From JABSSA01 sp039975755 (GTDB taxonomy: Bacteria; Pseudomonadota; Alphaproteobacteria; Rhodobacterales; Rhodobacteraceae): a stretch of DNA of 43,929 nt. Shown one piece after another: positions 1-7,563 of the stretch. The stretch spans positions 1 to 43,929 of the forward strand of contig JBDWGM010000109.1 of NCBI GenBank assembly GCA_039975755.1, given 5' to 3'. The notes under the pieces are model-generated. The model worked only from the letters and a program-made list of their open reading frames with translations, did no database searches and was not told the origin of the DNA. Made by a program: the position numbers and the translations under genes. Position 1 is the stretch's first letter; every line of letters starts with the position of its first letter.

Positions 1-81
1 GCCGATTACGGGAAGATCGAAGGCTACGAGATGGCCAACGGTCAGATTGTAGACAAAACCCTAAAGCGTTTCGATTTGTAA
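1..81 (+). CDS. C-terminal end of an unidentified protein (partial)
   Basis: The window opens inside a reading frame that reads 26 residues (ADYGKIEGYEMANGQIVDKT, then LKRFDL) and stops at TAA 79-81. The start lies outside the window. The fragment is too short to assign to a family; it does not resemble the AhcY or HvrA proteins that often neighbour RegA in Rhodobacter. The following 254 bases to the next gene show no further coding frame, tRNA or obvious terminator that I can recognise. Confidence 0.6.
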   Translation, partial: ADYGKIEGYEMANGQIVDKTLKRFDL

Positions 82-335
82 CGTGTCTAAAGAACGTCAG
101 ATAGATTTGACCATAACGTCGCAATCCTGGCTCGGGATAAGGAAAGTCCGAAAAGCCGACCTTAGGATAAATCGCGGCGAAGGGCCCCTTTGAGCCCGAA
201 GTGACATTGCTCTGCGCTGCAGCAAACATCTGCTTTTCAAAATTTAAGGAAAAATTGTGCCGCAAGCATCATCCATGCAACAAGGTTAGGGATTAGCGTC
301 ACGAGAAATACCATTGCCGGAGGCAAGATTTGTAA

Positions 336-785
336 ATGAATGGAATTCTCAGATATTTAGTCTTCACAGTCCTTTTAGCCTCTCCAATAGCGGCGGCTGA
401 GTTAGAAAGCATCGTTGTAGACCTGACAGAAGATGGACTTCTGCACCTTCAAGATGGAACGGTTATATTGCCGTGGGGCCTGAACATACCCAAAACAGCC
501 GCCGTCGAAGATCTATTAGTAGGCAAAAGGATCATCTGCCGAACCATGAATACCACGGAAGCTTCTGTCTTGGCGGATTGCCTCATTGCGCCGTCTGACC
601 GTCGGCCGGATACTGCAAGCGAGTACTTAGATTTGTTTACGTGGTTGCCACTTATGATGGATGTGAAAACAACATGCGATCCTTATGAACTGTATGCCAG
701 ACACAGCATTTGGGTGCGAGGCATCGGACAGCTCGGATTCGGTTGCCGATCTGGTGTCCCGTTGCGTGGCGTGACTCGTCAATAA
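336..785 (+). CDS. Small exported protein, possibly a degenerate SNase-like (thermonuclease-fold) protein
   Basis: This is a 149-residue protein. It begins with a typical signal peptide (MNGILRYLVFTVLLASPIAAA, probable cleavage after AAA near residue 21), so it should be exported. The mature part (residues 22-90) has the rhythm of a staphylococcal-nuclease-like fold: a VVD..EDGLLHLQDGTVI..WGLNIP strand pattern, then VGKRIICR and VLADCLIAP. The usual catalytic Arg/Asp/Glu set is not convincingly present, so any nuclease function is doubtful. Four Cys in the mature part could form disulfides. It stands alone, convergent with regA, separated from it by about 217 bases. The start ATG is preceded by GGAGG (318-323) at a workable but long spacing. 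Alternative: an unrelated small exported protein. Confidence 0.5.
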   Translation: MNGILRYLVFTVLLASPIAAAELESIVVDLTEDGLLHLQDGTVILPWGLNIPKTAAVEDLLVGKRIICRTMNTTEASVLADCLIAPSDRRPDTASEYLDLFTWLPLMMDVKTTCDPYELYARHSIWVRGIGQLGFGCRSGVPLRGVTRQ

Positions 786-1002
786 TAAAGCTATGGAAAT
801 TGTCGGTAGGCGTTCAAAAGAACCGTTTGTTGAAGGTCTCGCCGAACCGGAGGTTGGTGTTCGTGCAAAGAAGGTTGGTTTTGTCCCACAAAACGGACCT
901 TGACCCGCATTGCGGTTGGTTTGGCCAACATTGCTCGAGGTGGTCTCTGATGGGATCCAGAAACCTACTGTATCGAGGCGCAGGTTGAGCGACCAAGACA
1001 CC

Positions 1003-1557
1003 TTATCTGGGTGAGCGTTTTGCCAGAATGCGTTGCAAGGTGCGGCGATGCATGTTCAAGCGGCGTGCTGTTTCAGACACGTTTCGATCACACAATTCAT
1101 ACACCCGTTGAATATGTTCCCAGCGCACGCGATCCGCGCTCATTGGGTTTTCGGGCGGAGGCGGAAGGTCATCGCCTGTGGCCAGCAGCGCATTGGTAAT
1201 GTCTGTCGCGTCTGCCGGTTTGGACAAATAATCGGTCGCGCCAATTTTGACGGCTGCGACGGCGGTCGCAATCGCACCGTATCCGGTCAGAACAACAACG
1301 CGCGCATCTGGACGTTTGGCACGCAAAACTTCGACGACATCCAAACCGTTGCCGTCTTCAAGCCGCAAGTCCACAACCGCATATGCGGGGGGACGCGCTG
1401 TGGCGATGGCTTTGCCGCCTGCGACGGAACCCGTTGCTTCGATCGCGAATCCACGCTTTTCCATGGCTTTGGACAAACGCCGCAAAAACGGTTCGTCATC
1501 GTCGACGAGCAGCAAAGAATTGTCTTCGCCTATTTCCAGATTGTACGCTTCCGCCAT
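1003..1557 (-). CDS. regA: RegA/PrrA/ActR-type redox response regulator
   Basis: This 184-residue response regulator has a receiver domain (about 13-125) with acidic pocket D19-D20-D21 and phosphoacceptor D63 in VVDLRLEDGNG, the same residue number as the known RegA. A proline stretch (PPPPEN) links it to a short Fis-type helix-turn-helix at the C-terminus (about 140-182), ending HRRTLQRILAKRSPR. RegA is the global redox regulator of photosynthesis, respiration, carbon and nitrogen fixation in Rhodobacterales and is phosphorylated by RegB. It is downstream of senC on the same strand with an 82-base gap. A strong ribosome site (GGGAGGAA) precedes the ATG. The hvrA gene that often follows regA in Rhodobacter is not found here. 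Assignment is very secure. Confidence 0.95.
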   Translation of the reverse strand: MAEAYNLEIGEDNSLLLVDDDEPFLRRLSKAMEKRGFAIEATGSVAGGKAIATARPPAYAVVDLRLEDGNGLDVVEVLRAKRPDARVVVLTGYGAIATAVAAVKIGATDYLSKPADATDITNALLATGDDLPPPPENPMSADRVRWEHIQRVYELCDRNVSETARRLNMHRRTLQRILAKRSPR

Positions 1558-1639
1558 TCGCGCTTCCTCCCGTGCATTCTCATTCTCATGTGCATTGCAT
1601 GATGCAACGTTAAGAACACAAGATTAAACTGGCTTTATT

Positions 1640-2254
1640 TTAGGCGTTGTCAACGAAACATTGCACTGTGTCCGCAACAGCCTCTGCCGGTTGGTCACGT
1701 CGGAAGAACTCTACGAAGCCATGTTCGGGCAAAACAAGGTAGCTGAATGTAGAATGGTCAACGAGGTAATAATCGGGATCGCCTGGGTGACGTTTGTAAT
1801 AGGTTTTATAGGCTTTACTGGCCGCATCCACCTGTTCCAGTGAACCTGTTAGGCCGATCATTTTCTCGTGCATGCTCTCGGCGTAGTCTCCGATGACTTC
1901 AGGGGTATCCCGTTCTGGATCAATTGTGATGAAAACCGGCGTCGATGACACGCCACGGTCTTGCAAGACGTCGATTGCTTCGGCATTGCGTGTGACGTCT
2001 AACGGACAAACATCGGGGCAGAATGTGTATCCAAAATAAATCAAGCTGGCTTCGGTGATGACCTCTTTTTCGGTCACGGTCTGTCCTGTCTTGTTCACCA
2101 GTTCAAACGGTCCGCCAATTTCGGGAGCACCTGCGACAACTGTGGCTCTGCACTGGGCGAATTGGTCTCCACCATCACTTTGGCTGATATACCAGGTTGC
2201 GCCGAGTCCGGCGATTGCGGCAACTGTAGCGCCGGCAGCGATCAAGCGGATCAT
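1640..2254 (-). CDS. senC: SenC/PrrC (SCO1 family) copper chaperone for cytochrome oxidase
   Basis: A 204-residue membrane-anchored protein: one N-terminal transmembrane segment (about 3-22), then a thioredoxin-fold SCO1/SenC domain in the periplasm. The copper ligands are visible as C79 and C83 in FCPDVCP and H167 in VDHSTFSY. SCO1 proteins deliver copper to the CuA/CuB centre of cytochrome oxidases, and in Rhodobacter PrrC also affects RegB signalling. The frame is open 63 bases further upstream, but the ATG at 2254 is chosen because it has a perfect ribosome site (GGAGGG, six bases before) and gives the normal family N-terminus. It is divergent from regB and lies upstream of regA, the canonical arrangement. 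Confidence 0.93.
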   Translation of the reverse strand: MIRLIAAGATVAAIAGLGATWYISQSDGGDQFAQCRATVVAGAPEIGGPFELVNKTGQTVTEKEVITEASLIYFGYTFCPDVCPLDVTRNAEAIDVLQDRGVSSTPVFITIDPERDTPEVIGDYAESMHEKMIGLTGSLEQVDAASKAYKTYYKRHPGDPDYYLVDHSTFSYLVLPEHGFVEFFRRDQPAEAVADTVQCFVDNA

Positions 2255-2336
2255 TTTATTCCCTCCACAAAAACAGTAGGCTTGTCGCAGAGGTAACGCC
2301 TGTTGCGATTTACGCAACTCACGTCAGGGTGACATA
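2255..2336. promoter_or_regulatory. Divergent senC / regB control region with GTTGCG-N5-CGCAAC palindrome
   Basis: The 82 bases between the divergent senC and regB genes must hold both promoters. They contain a perfect 6+6 palindrome GTTGCG-ATTTA-CGCAAC at 2302-2318, directly upstream of the regB ribosome site. RegA/PrrA binds loosely conserved paired half sites rich in GCG/CGC with a short AT spacer, so an autoregulatory RegA operator is plausible. This is an inference from shape, not a tested site. Confidence 0.4.
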
Positions 2337-3731
2337 ATGGCACAACCAGATTTTGGACTGCTGACCGGACAACATAGATCCAGCTGGATCCGATTGCGAA
2401 CGATGATTGTTTTGCGATGGGTGGCCATCGTCGGGCAACTGGTCGCGTTGACGGTCGCGCAGCGCTTGTTTTCGCTGCAATTGGACGTTGGGCTTTGCTA
2501 TTTGGTCGTGGGGATTTCTGTTATTGGCAACCTAATTGCCATTTTCATTTTCCCTGAAAATAAGCGTCTTTCAGAGTCTGAAAACCTGTTTATGGTCATG
2601 TTTGACCTATTGCAGTTGGGGGTTCTTTTGTTCCTGACGGGCGGATTGCACAATCCGTTTGCGTTACTATTGCTGGGCCCGGTCACTATTTCCGCAACCA
2701 TTCTGACAACACGTTCGACACTTCTTATGGGGGGTGTCGCGATTACAATCGTCTCTATTCTGGCGCTGTTTCACCTGCCTTTGCGCACTGATCAGGGGTT
2801 CTTGCTGCAAATCCCTCAAATCTTTGTGTTCGGGAACTGGACGGCTTTGGTCATCGCGATTTGCTTTATTGGGGCGTATTCCAGACGTGTGACATCGGAA
2901 ATGCATTCGATGGCGGACGCTTTATCAGCCACGCAAATGGCCTTGTCTCGGGAACAGAAACTGACGGATTTGGGCGGTGTTGTTGCAGCAGCGGCGCATG
3001 AATTGGGCACACCCTTGGCCACGATCAAACTGGCAAGTTCAGAACTGATCGAAGAAATTGAGGATGAAGATCTGCGTGAAGATGCGCTGTTGATCAGGCA
3101 GCAGGCCGACAGGTGCCGCGATATCCTTCATGATATGGGGCGTGCCGGCAAAGAGGATCTACACCTAAAGCAAGCGCCTTTGATGACTGTCGTACAAGAG
3201 GCCGCAGAACCGCATGCAAACCGCGGAAAATTCATCCATTACACCCATGATCCCAATGCGGGTGCCGAAATCGATCAGCCGTCGATTTTGCGAAAGCCCG
3301 AGATCATTCACGGGTTGCGCAACCTGATTCAAAACGCTGTCGACTTTTCCAGAGAAAATGTGTGGATCGAAACCCATTGGACAGACCACTTTATTTCGCT
3401 GCGCATCTTGGATGATGGGCAGGGGTTTCCACCGCATCTTTTGGGCCGCATTGGTGATCCCTTTGTGAAAAAGCGGAAGTCGCGTGATGATGGTCAACAA
3501 CGGCCGGAATACGAAGGTATGGGTCTTGGCCTGTTCATTGCAAAGACACTGTTAGAGCGGTCCGGGGCCGAGGTTGCCTTTGACAACGGGTCTGATCCTT
3601 ACCGGTCCGGAGGCGATCGAAAATCCGGCGTAGGCGCAATTGTCGAAGTTATCTGGGAAAGAGACGCTATCGACGCCCGCACTGGGTCCAATTCGGTACC
3701 ATTGGGAAAGAATCAACAAATCGTAGTCTAG
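2337..3731 (+). CDS. regB: RegB/PrrB redox sensor histidine kinase
   Basis: A 464-residue inner-membrane histidine kinase with six predicted transmembrane segments (about 25-185). The ubiquinone-binding heptapeptide GGLHNPF is at 102-108. The phosphoacceptor is H221 in AAAAHELGTPLATI. The redox-active cysteine of the dimerisation interface is present as C260 in QADRCRDIL. The ATPase domain shows the N box (NLIQNAVDFS), D-box (DDGQGF) and GMGLGLFIAKTLLE. It phosphorylates RegA when the quinone pool is reduced. The C-terminal 20 or so residues after VEVIWERD look unstructured. ATG is preceded by AGGGTGA. All functional residues are intact, so redox sensing should be complete here. Confidence 0.95.
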   Translation: MAQPDFGLLTGQHRSSWIRLRTMIVLRWVAIVGQLVALTVAQRLFSLQLDVGLCYLVVGISVIGNLIAIFIFPENKRLSESENLFMVMFDLLQLGVLLFLTGGLHNPFALLLLGPVTISATILTTRSTLLMGGVAITIVSILALFHLPLRTDQGFLLQIPQIFVFGNWTALVIAICFIGAYSRRVTSEMHSMADALSATQMALSREQKLTDLGGVVAAAAHELGTPLATIKLASSELIEEIEDEDLREDALLIRQQADRCRDILHDMGRAGKEDLHLKQAPLMTVVQEAAEPHANRGKFIHYTHDPNAGAEIDQPSILRKPEIIHGLRNLIQNAVDFSRENVWIETHWTDHFISLRILDDGQGFPPHLLGRIGDPFVKKRKSRDDGQQRPEYEGMGLGLFIAKTLLERSGAEVAFDNGSDPYRSGGDRKSGVGAIVEVIWERDAIDARTGSNSVPLGKNQQIVV

Positions 3732-3807
3732 TTAGAGGTGATTTTTTACCGCGCATTAACCACTGTGGCACAAAGCTAAGTAAACTTAGGTGTGTGGTGC
3801 GTTAGAC

Positions 3808-5346
3808 ATGGCGATGATCGAAATTACTGTAGTCATAGCTGCTGCGGCAGTCTCTGTGCTCGGGGCGATTCTGTTTCTAACCCTGGCTTTTAGAGACTAT
3901 CGCCCGCCCATTTCCGATGCTGACAGCCCGTTTTCGTTCCTTTTTAATGGCGACTCTCTTGTGCATGCCGCACCCGGTTCGGCCGATCTGGTTCAACATG
4001 ATAGCAACGCCACAGACTGGAGCGTGCTTCGGGACAACGTTTTGGCGCGCTTTCCCGGATTTCCATCAGAGCCACCAAAAACTGCGGGCGACACTATCGA
4101 TATCGACCCATTCGACCCTGAGGACGAAGGTATCCTGCGCATTCAGTCTTTTGGTGAACACGCTCGTGTCGAGCTGGTCAAAACCTCTCTTAAAGAGCTG
4201 AGCCAATCCGCACATGAGCTGCATACAGCCAAAGCGATGTGCGACAGGTTGGAACGGATATGCGAAACGTCGCCTTATCCCATTTGGCATACAGACCCTG
4301 CGGGCGATGTGCTGTGGTCGAATGATGCCTATGCGCAATTGTCCGAACGGGTTCTGGATCAAAGCGAGGGCAAGGATGGTCGCAGCCCCATTCTGGATTT
4401 GCGACCAACAGACAATACAACACGCCGCGCCAGGGCATCTGTCACATTGAAAGATATTCCAACACCCAGCTGGTATGACGTGACAGCGACGCCACAACCA
4501 GATGGAGTCATTCACCACGCGACCAATATCGACGCTGTTATCCGCGCAGAGATCGCGCAGCGCAATTTTGTCCAGACACTGGCCAAGACGTTTGCGCAGC
4601 TTTCCATTGGGTTGGCGATTTTTGATCGCAACGGGCAATTGGCGTTGTTCAACCCTGCCCTTGTCGATCTATCCGGCTTGCCCGCGGTGTTCCTGAGCAC
4701 GCGGCCCGATTTGCTGACATTCTTTGACCGGTTGCGCGACAATCGCGTGATGCCAGAACCAAAGAACTATTCGTCATGGCGCCAAGAGATCGCCAGCATG
4801 ATCAAAGCGGCAACCGACGGGTCGTATCAAGAGACCTGGAGCTTGGACAATGGGCAAACCTTCAGGGTCAGCGGTCGCCCTCATCCGGATGGCGCTGTTG
4901 CGTTCCTGTTGGAAGATATCAGTGCCGAAGTCTCTCTGACGCGGAACTTTCGAGCCGAGCTGGAGCTTGGTCAATCCTTGCTTGATACCTTTCAAGATGG
5001 GCTTGTCGTGTTTTCGTCTTCTGGAATCCTAACGTTCTGCAACCGATCCTATTGCGATTTTTGGAAAGTCGACCCTGAAACCAGCTTTGCCGACATATCG
5101 ATAAACGACAGTGTCAAAACATGGTCGGTTGAATGTCAGTCAAGCCCAGCCTGGGGTGACATCCGCGAATTTGTCATGAAAATTGGTGATAGAGCCACAT
5201 GGGATACGTGGGTCGAACGCAAGGATGGTGTCAGAATATTCGTCACTGTTGCGCCGATTGCGTCAGGTGCAACGGTCGTCCGCTTTGATTCTCGGGCACC
5301 GTTGGACAGTTCTACAATAGAGATGGACGAAAAAGTGGGCGAATAA
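3808..5346 (+). CDS. Membrane-anchored multi-PAS protein without kinase domain (possible reduced DivL)
   Basis: A 512-residue protein with one N-terminal transmembrane helix (MIEITVVIAAAAVSVLGAIL, continuing to about residue 28), an acidic linker, a short coiled coil (about 125-155), and then three successive PAS-like regions: about 158-255 (CETSPYPIWHTDPAGDVLWSN), 270-380 (AQLSIGLAIFDRNGQLALFN) and 390-495 (LLDTFQDGLVVFSSSGILTF). It then stops: no HisKA or HATPase domain, and the next gene is not a kinase. In Caulobacter the cell-cycle regulator DivL, with the same membrane-plus-PAS layout but followed by a kinase-like module, sits directly before tsaE, amgK and addAB homologues. By position and architecture this could be a DivL that has lost its kinase part. 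Upstream GTG (3790) is an alternative start; no strong ribosome site for either. Confidence 0.75.
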   Translation: MAMIEITVVIAAAAVSVLGAILFLTLAFRDYRPPISDADSPFSFLFNGDSLVHAAPGSADLVQHDSNATDWSVLRDNVLARFPGFPSEPPKTAGDTIDIDPFDPEDEGILRIQSFGEHARVELVKTSLKELSQSAHELHTAKAMCDRLERICETSPYPIWHTDPAGDVLWSNDAYAQLSERVLDQSEGKDGRSPILDLRPTDNTTRRARASVTLKDIPTPSWYDVTATPQPDGVIHHATNIDAVIRAEIAQRNFVQTLAKTFAQLSIGLAIFDRNGQLALFNPALVDLSGLPAVFLSTRPDLLTFFDRLRDNRVMPEPKNYSSWRQEIASMIKAATDGSYQETWSLDNGQTFRVSGRPHPDGAVAFLLEDISAEVSLTRNFRAELELGQSLLDTFQDGLVVFSSSGILTFCNRSYCDFWKVDPETSFADISINDSVKTWSVECQSSPAWGDIREFVMKIGDRATWDTWVERKDGVRIFVTVAPIASGATVVRFDSRAPLDSSTIEMDEKVGE

Positions 5347-5403
5347 TCACATAAACTGATCAATGTGCTTGCAGGTGATTCCGTCGCCCGTCATTTTACG
5401 CGC

Positions 5404-5880
5404 ATGAGCGACACGATCCATCAATCTGTTTTTAAAACCGAAGCTGCCACTCAGGCGTTTGCGGTGCGCTTTGGTGCTCATCTACAGCCCGGAGACGTGA
5501 TTTTGTTAAGCGGCCCGGTTGGCGCTGGCAAAACAGCCTTTGCGCGCGCTTTGATTCAGTCTTTGATGACCAAGCAAGAAGACGTTCCATCACCCACATA
5601 CACATTGGTCCAAACCTACGACACACCACTGGGTGAAATTTGGCACAGCGATCTATATCGTGTGATGTCGATAACCGAAGTCGAAGAGCTTGGTTTGACC
5701 GAAGCATTCGACACTGCGATTTGTTTGATCGAGTGGCCGGAAATGTTGGGCGATCTTGTTCCCAGTCATGCAATTTCAGTGTCACTTCGACCAAATGCGA
5801 GCGGCGATGCCCGCTTGATAACGCTACGGTGGACGGATGACCGTTGGGATCGACGGGTTGATGAGGCTGCGGATGGATGA
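5404..5880 (+). CDS. tsaE: TsaE, tRNA t6A biosynthesis ATPase
   Basis: A 158-residue P-loop protein. The Walker A motif GPVGAGKT is at 37-44 and the family signature PSPTYTLVQTYDTP followed by HSDLYR lies near 65-90. TsaE works with TsaB and TsaD to make threonylcarbamoyladenosine at position 37 of ANN-decoding tRNAs. ATG 5404 gives the usual family N-terminus; a GTG at 5365 would add 13 residues of no known homology. The stop overlaps the next gene by eight bases (ATGGATGA), a sign of translational coupling with amgK. Confidence 0.92.
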   Translation: MSDTIHQSVFKTEAATQAFAVRFGAHLQPGDVILLSGPVGAGKTAFARALIQSLMTKQEDVPSPTYTLVQTYDTPLGEIWHSDLYRVMSITEVEELGLTEAFDTAICLIEWPEMLGDLVPSHAISVSLRPNASGDARLITLRWTDDRWDRRVDEAADG

Positions 5881-6898
5881 ACGTTTGGCATTGGCTCATC
5901 CCATGTTGGTGCGCGCAAATTGGGGATCTGCCGTCCCAAAAATTATCGCGGGAGACGCATCCAATCGACGCTATGCCCGGCTTAGTCGCGAAAATGGTGA
6001 TACGGCAATTTTGATGGATGCCCCACCCAGCAAGGGCGAAGATGTTCGCCCCTTTGTGACTGTTGCGGATTACTTGTCTGCTCAGGGCTTATCGGCACCA
6101 CGCATATTGGCCAAAGACTCTGATCTGGGGTTTCTGCTTCTGGAAGATCTGGGCGATGACGTGTTCGCCCGCGTTCTGGAAAAGGACCCAGATCCGGAAA
6201 CCGAACTGTACGAAGCCGCAACGGATGTTTTGATCGCGCTGCATTCGCGGCCTTTGATCGAATTAGAGCCCTATGACGCCGTCGTCATGACGGATTTGGC
6301 TGCGTTGGCGTTTGATTGGTATCAACTGGGTGCGACGGGCAAGGTGGACAGCACGCAGCGTTCAGAATTTTGCGACGCGATGCACCAGCTTCTTTTGCCG
6401 CTTAACCGCGAACCCCGCGTTGTCATTCAACGGGATTACCACGCTGAAAATCTGATATGGCTGCCGGATCGGACCGATGTTGCCCGCGTTGGTTTGCTTG
6501 ATTTTCAAGACGCGCGTCTTGGGCACCCGGCCTATGATCTGGTTTCGGTTCTGCAGGACGCCCGACGGGACGTTTCGCCAGAGTTAGAGCAACACATGAT
6601 CGCGCGATACGTGGCTGCCCGTGATCTGGATATGGCATCGTTTAAGGACGCTTATGCCCTGTTGGGTGTACAGCGCAATCTGCGCATTTTGGGCGTGTTT
6701 TCACGTTTGTCTCTGGCCTATTCCAAACCGCATTATGTCGATTTGATTCCACGCGTTTGGGGTTTGCTGATGCGTGTACTGGATGCACCGATTTGTGCAG
6801 ACGTTCGTGACATTCTGAAAACCGCCCTGCCCGCCCCGACCAAGGGCATCCTCACATCTTTGAAGGCACAATGCGGAACGCACAATATCCCCTCATGA
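5873..6898 (+). CDS. amgK: Anomeric N-acetylmuramate/N-acetylglucosamine kinase AmgK (aminoglycoside phosphotransferase fold)
   Basis: A 341-residue kinase of the aminoglycoside-phosphotransferase/choline-kinase fold. The catalytic loop RDYHAEN is at 187-193 and the metal-binding LLDFQDA at 208-214. The neighbouring nucleotidyltransferase and the known AmgK-MurU pair of Pseudomonas and Caulobacter indicate the role: phosphorylation of MurNAc (and GlcNAc) at C1 in the cell-wall recycling route that bypasses the fosfomycin-sensitive de novo synthesis of UDP-MurNAc. ATG 5873 is chosen because TGAGG lies six bases before it; in-frame ATGs at 5837 and 5861 would lengthen the overlap with tsaE. Its 3' end overlaps murU by 28 bases. 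Without the pairing, only a generic phosphotransferase could be claimed. Confidence 0.82.
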   Translation: MDERLALAHPMLVRANWGSAVPKIIAGDASNRRYARLSRENGDTAILMDAPPSKGEDVRPFVTVADYLSAQGLSAPRILAKDSDLGFLLLEDLGDDVFARVLEKDPDPETELYEAATDVLIALHSRPLIELEPYDAVVMTDLAALAFDWYQLGATGKVDSTQRSEFCDAMHQLLLPLNREPRVVIQRDYHAENLIWLPDRTDVARVGLLDFQDARLGHPAYDLVSVLQDARRDVSPELEQHMIARYVAARDLDMASFKDAYALLGVQRNLRILGVFSRLSLAYSKPHYVDLIPRVWGLLMRVLDAPICADVRDILKTALPAPTKGILTSLKAQCGTHNIPS

Positions 6899-7563
6899 TT
6901 TTCGCGGCCGGGTTTGGCACGCGCATGAAACACCTGACACAGGATCGACCCAAACCATTGGTCAATGTGGATGGGCGTCCGTTGATAGATCATGCGCTTG
7001 ATTTGGCCAAAGATGCGGAATGCGAACCTGTTGCAGTCAATTTGCATTACTTGGCGGAGAAGTTAGAGCTTCATTTGGCCGGAACCGGCGTGACCACGAT
7101 CACGGAATCGCCCGAGATTTTGGACACAGGTGGTGGGTTGCGCAACGCCCTGCCCGTCTTGGGAGATGGGCCGGTGATGACCCTGAACCCGGATGCAATC
7201 TGGGACGGACCCAACCCGTTGGATATGTTGCGCGCAGCATGGCGGCCCGACAAAATGGACGCCCTGTTGATTTGTGTTCCGATTGCACAGACTGTTGGGC
7301 GCATGGGAGCGGGTGATTTCGATTTGAATGCAGATGATCAAATATCGCGTGGTACACATTTCGTGTATGGCGGAGCGCAGATTGTCAAAACCGATGGTCT
7401 GCATGACATTCCTGACGCCTCATGTTCGCTAAACGCGCTGTGGAATCAGATCGCCGGGCATGATCGGTTGTTTGGCCTGCGCTATCCCGGTCGCTGGTGT
7501 GATGTTGGCACGCCTGAAGGTGTTTCATTGGCGGAAGACATGTTGCGTGACGCGCATGGCTAA
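6871..7563 (+). CDS. murU: MurU, N-acetylmuramate-1-phosphate uridylyltransferase
   Basis: A 230-residue sugar-1-phosphate nucleotidyltransferase. It has the N-terminal nucleotide loop FAAGFGTRM (11-19), the RPKPL motif (26-30), the strand LVNVDGRPLIDH, and NPDAIWDGPN as the metal/sugar site. MurU makes UDP-MurNAc from MurNAc-1-phosphate and UTP, feeding recycled cell-wall sugar straight into peptidoglycan precursors. The gene overlaps amgK by 28 bases at the start and addB by eight bases at the end (ATGGCTAA), so the three are probably one transcript. General nucleotidyltransferase identity is certain; MurU rather than another sugar specificity follows from the amgK pairing. Confidence 0.83.
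   Translation: MRNAQYPLMIFAAGFGTRMKHLTQDRPKPLVNVDGRPLIDHALDLAKDAECEPVAVNLHYLAEKLELHLAGTGVTTITESPEILDTGGGLRNALPVLGDGPVMTLNPDAIWDGPNPLDMLRAAWRPDKMDALLICVPIAQTVGRMGAGDFDLNADDQISRGTHFVYGGAQIVKTDGLHDIPDASCSLNALWNQIAGHDRLFGLRYPGRWCDVGTPEGVSLAEDMLRDAHG

Noticed and set aside
627..1001. Open frames on both strands around 627-1001
   Set aside because: They overlap the end of the exported protein, have no ribosome site and no recognisable domain, and do not resemble HvrA.
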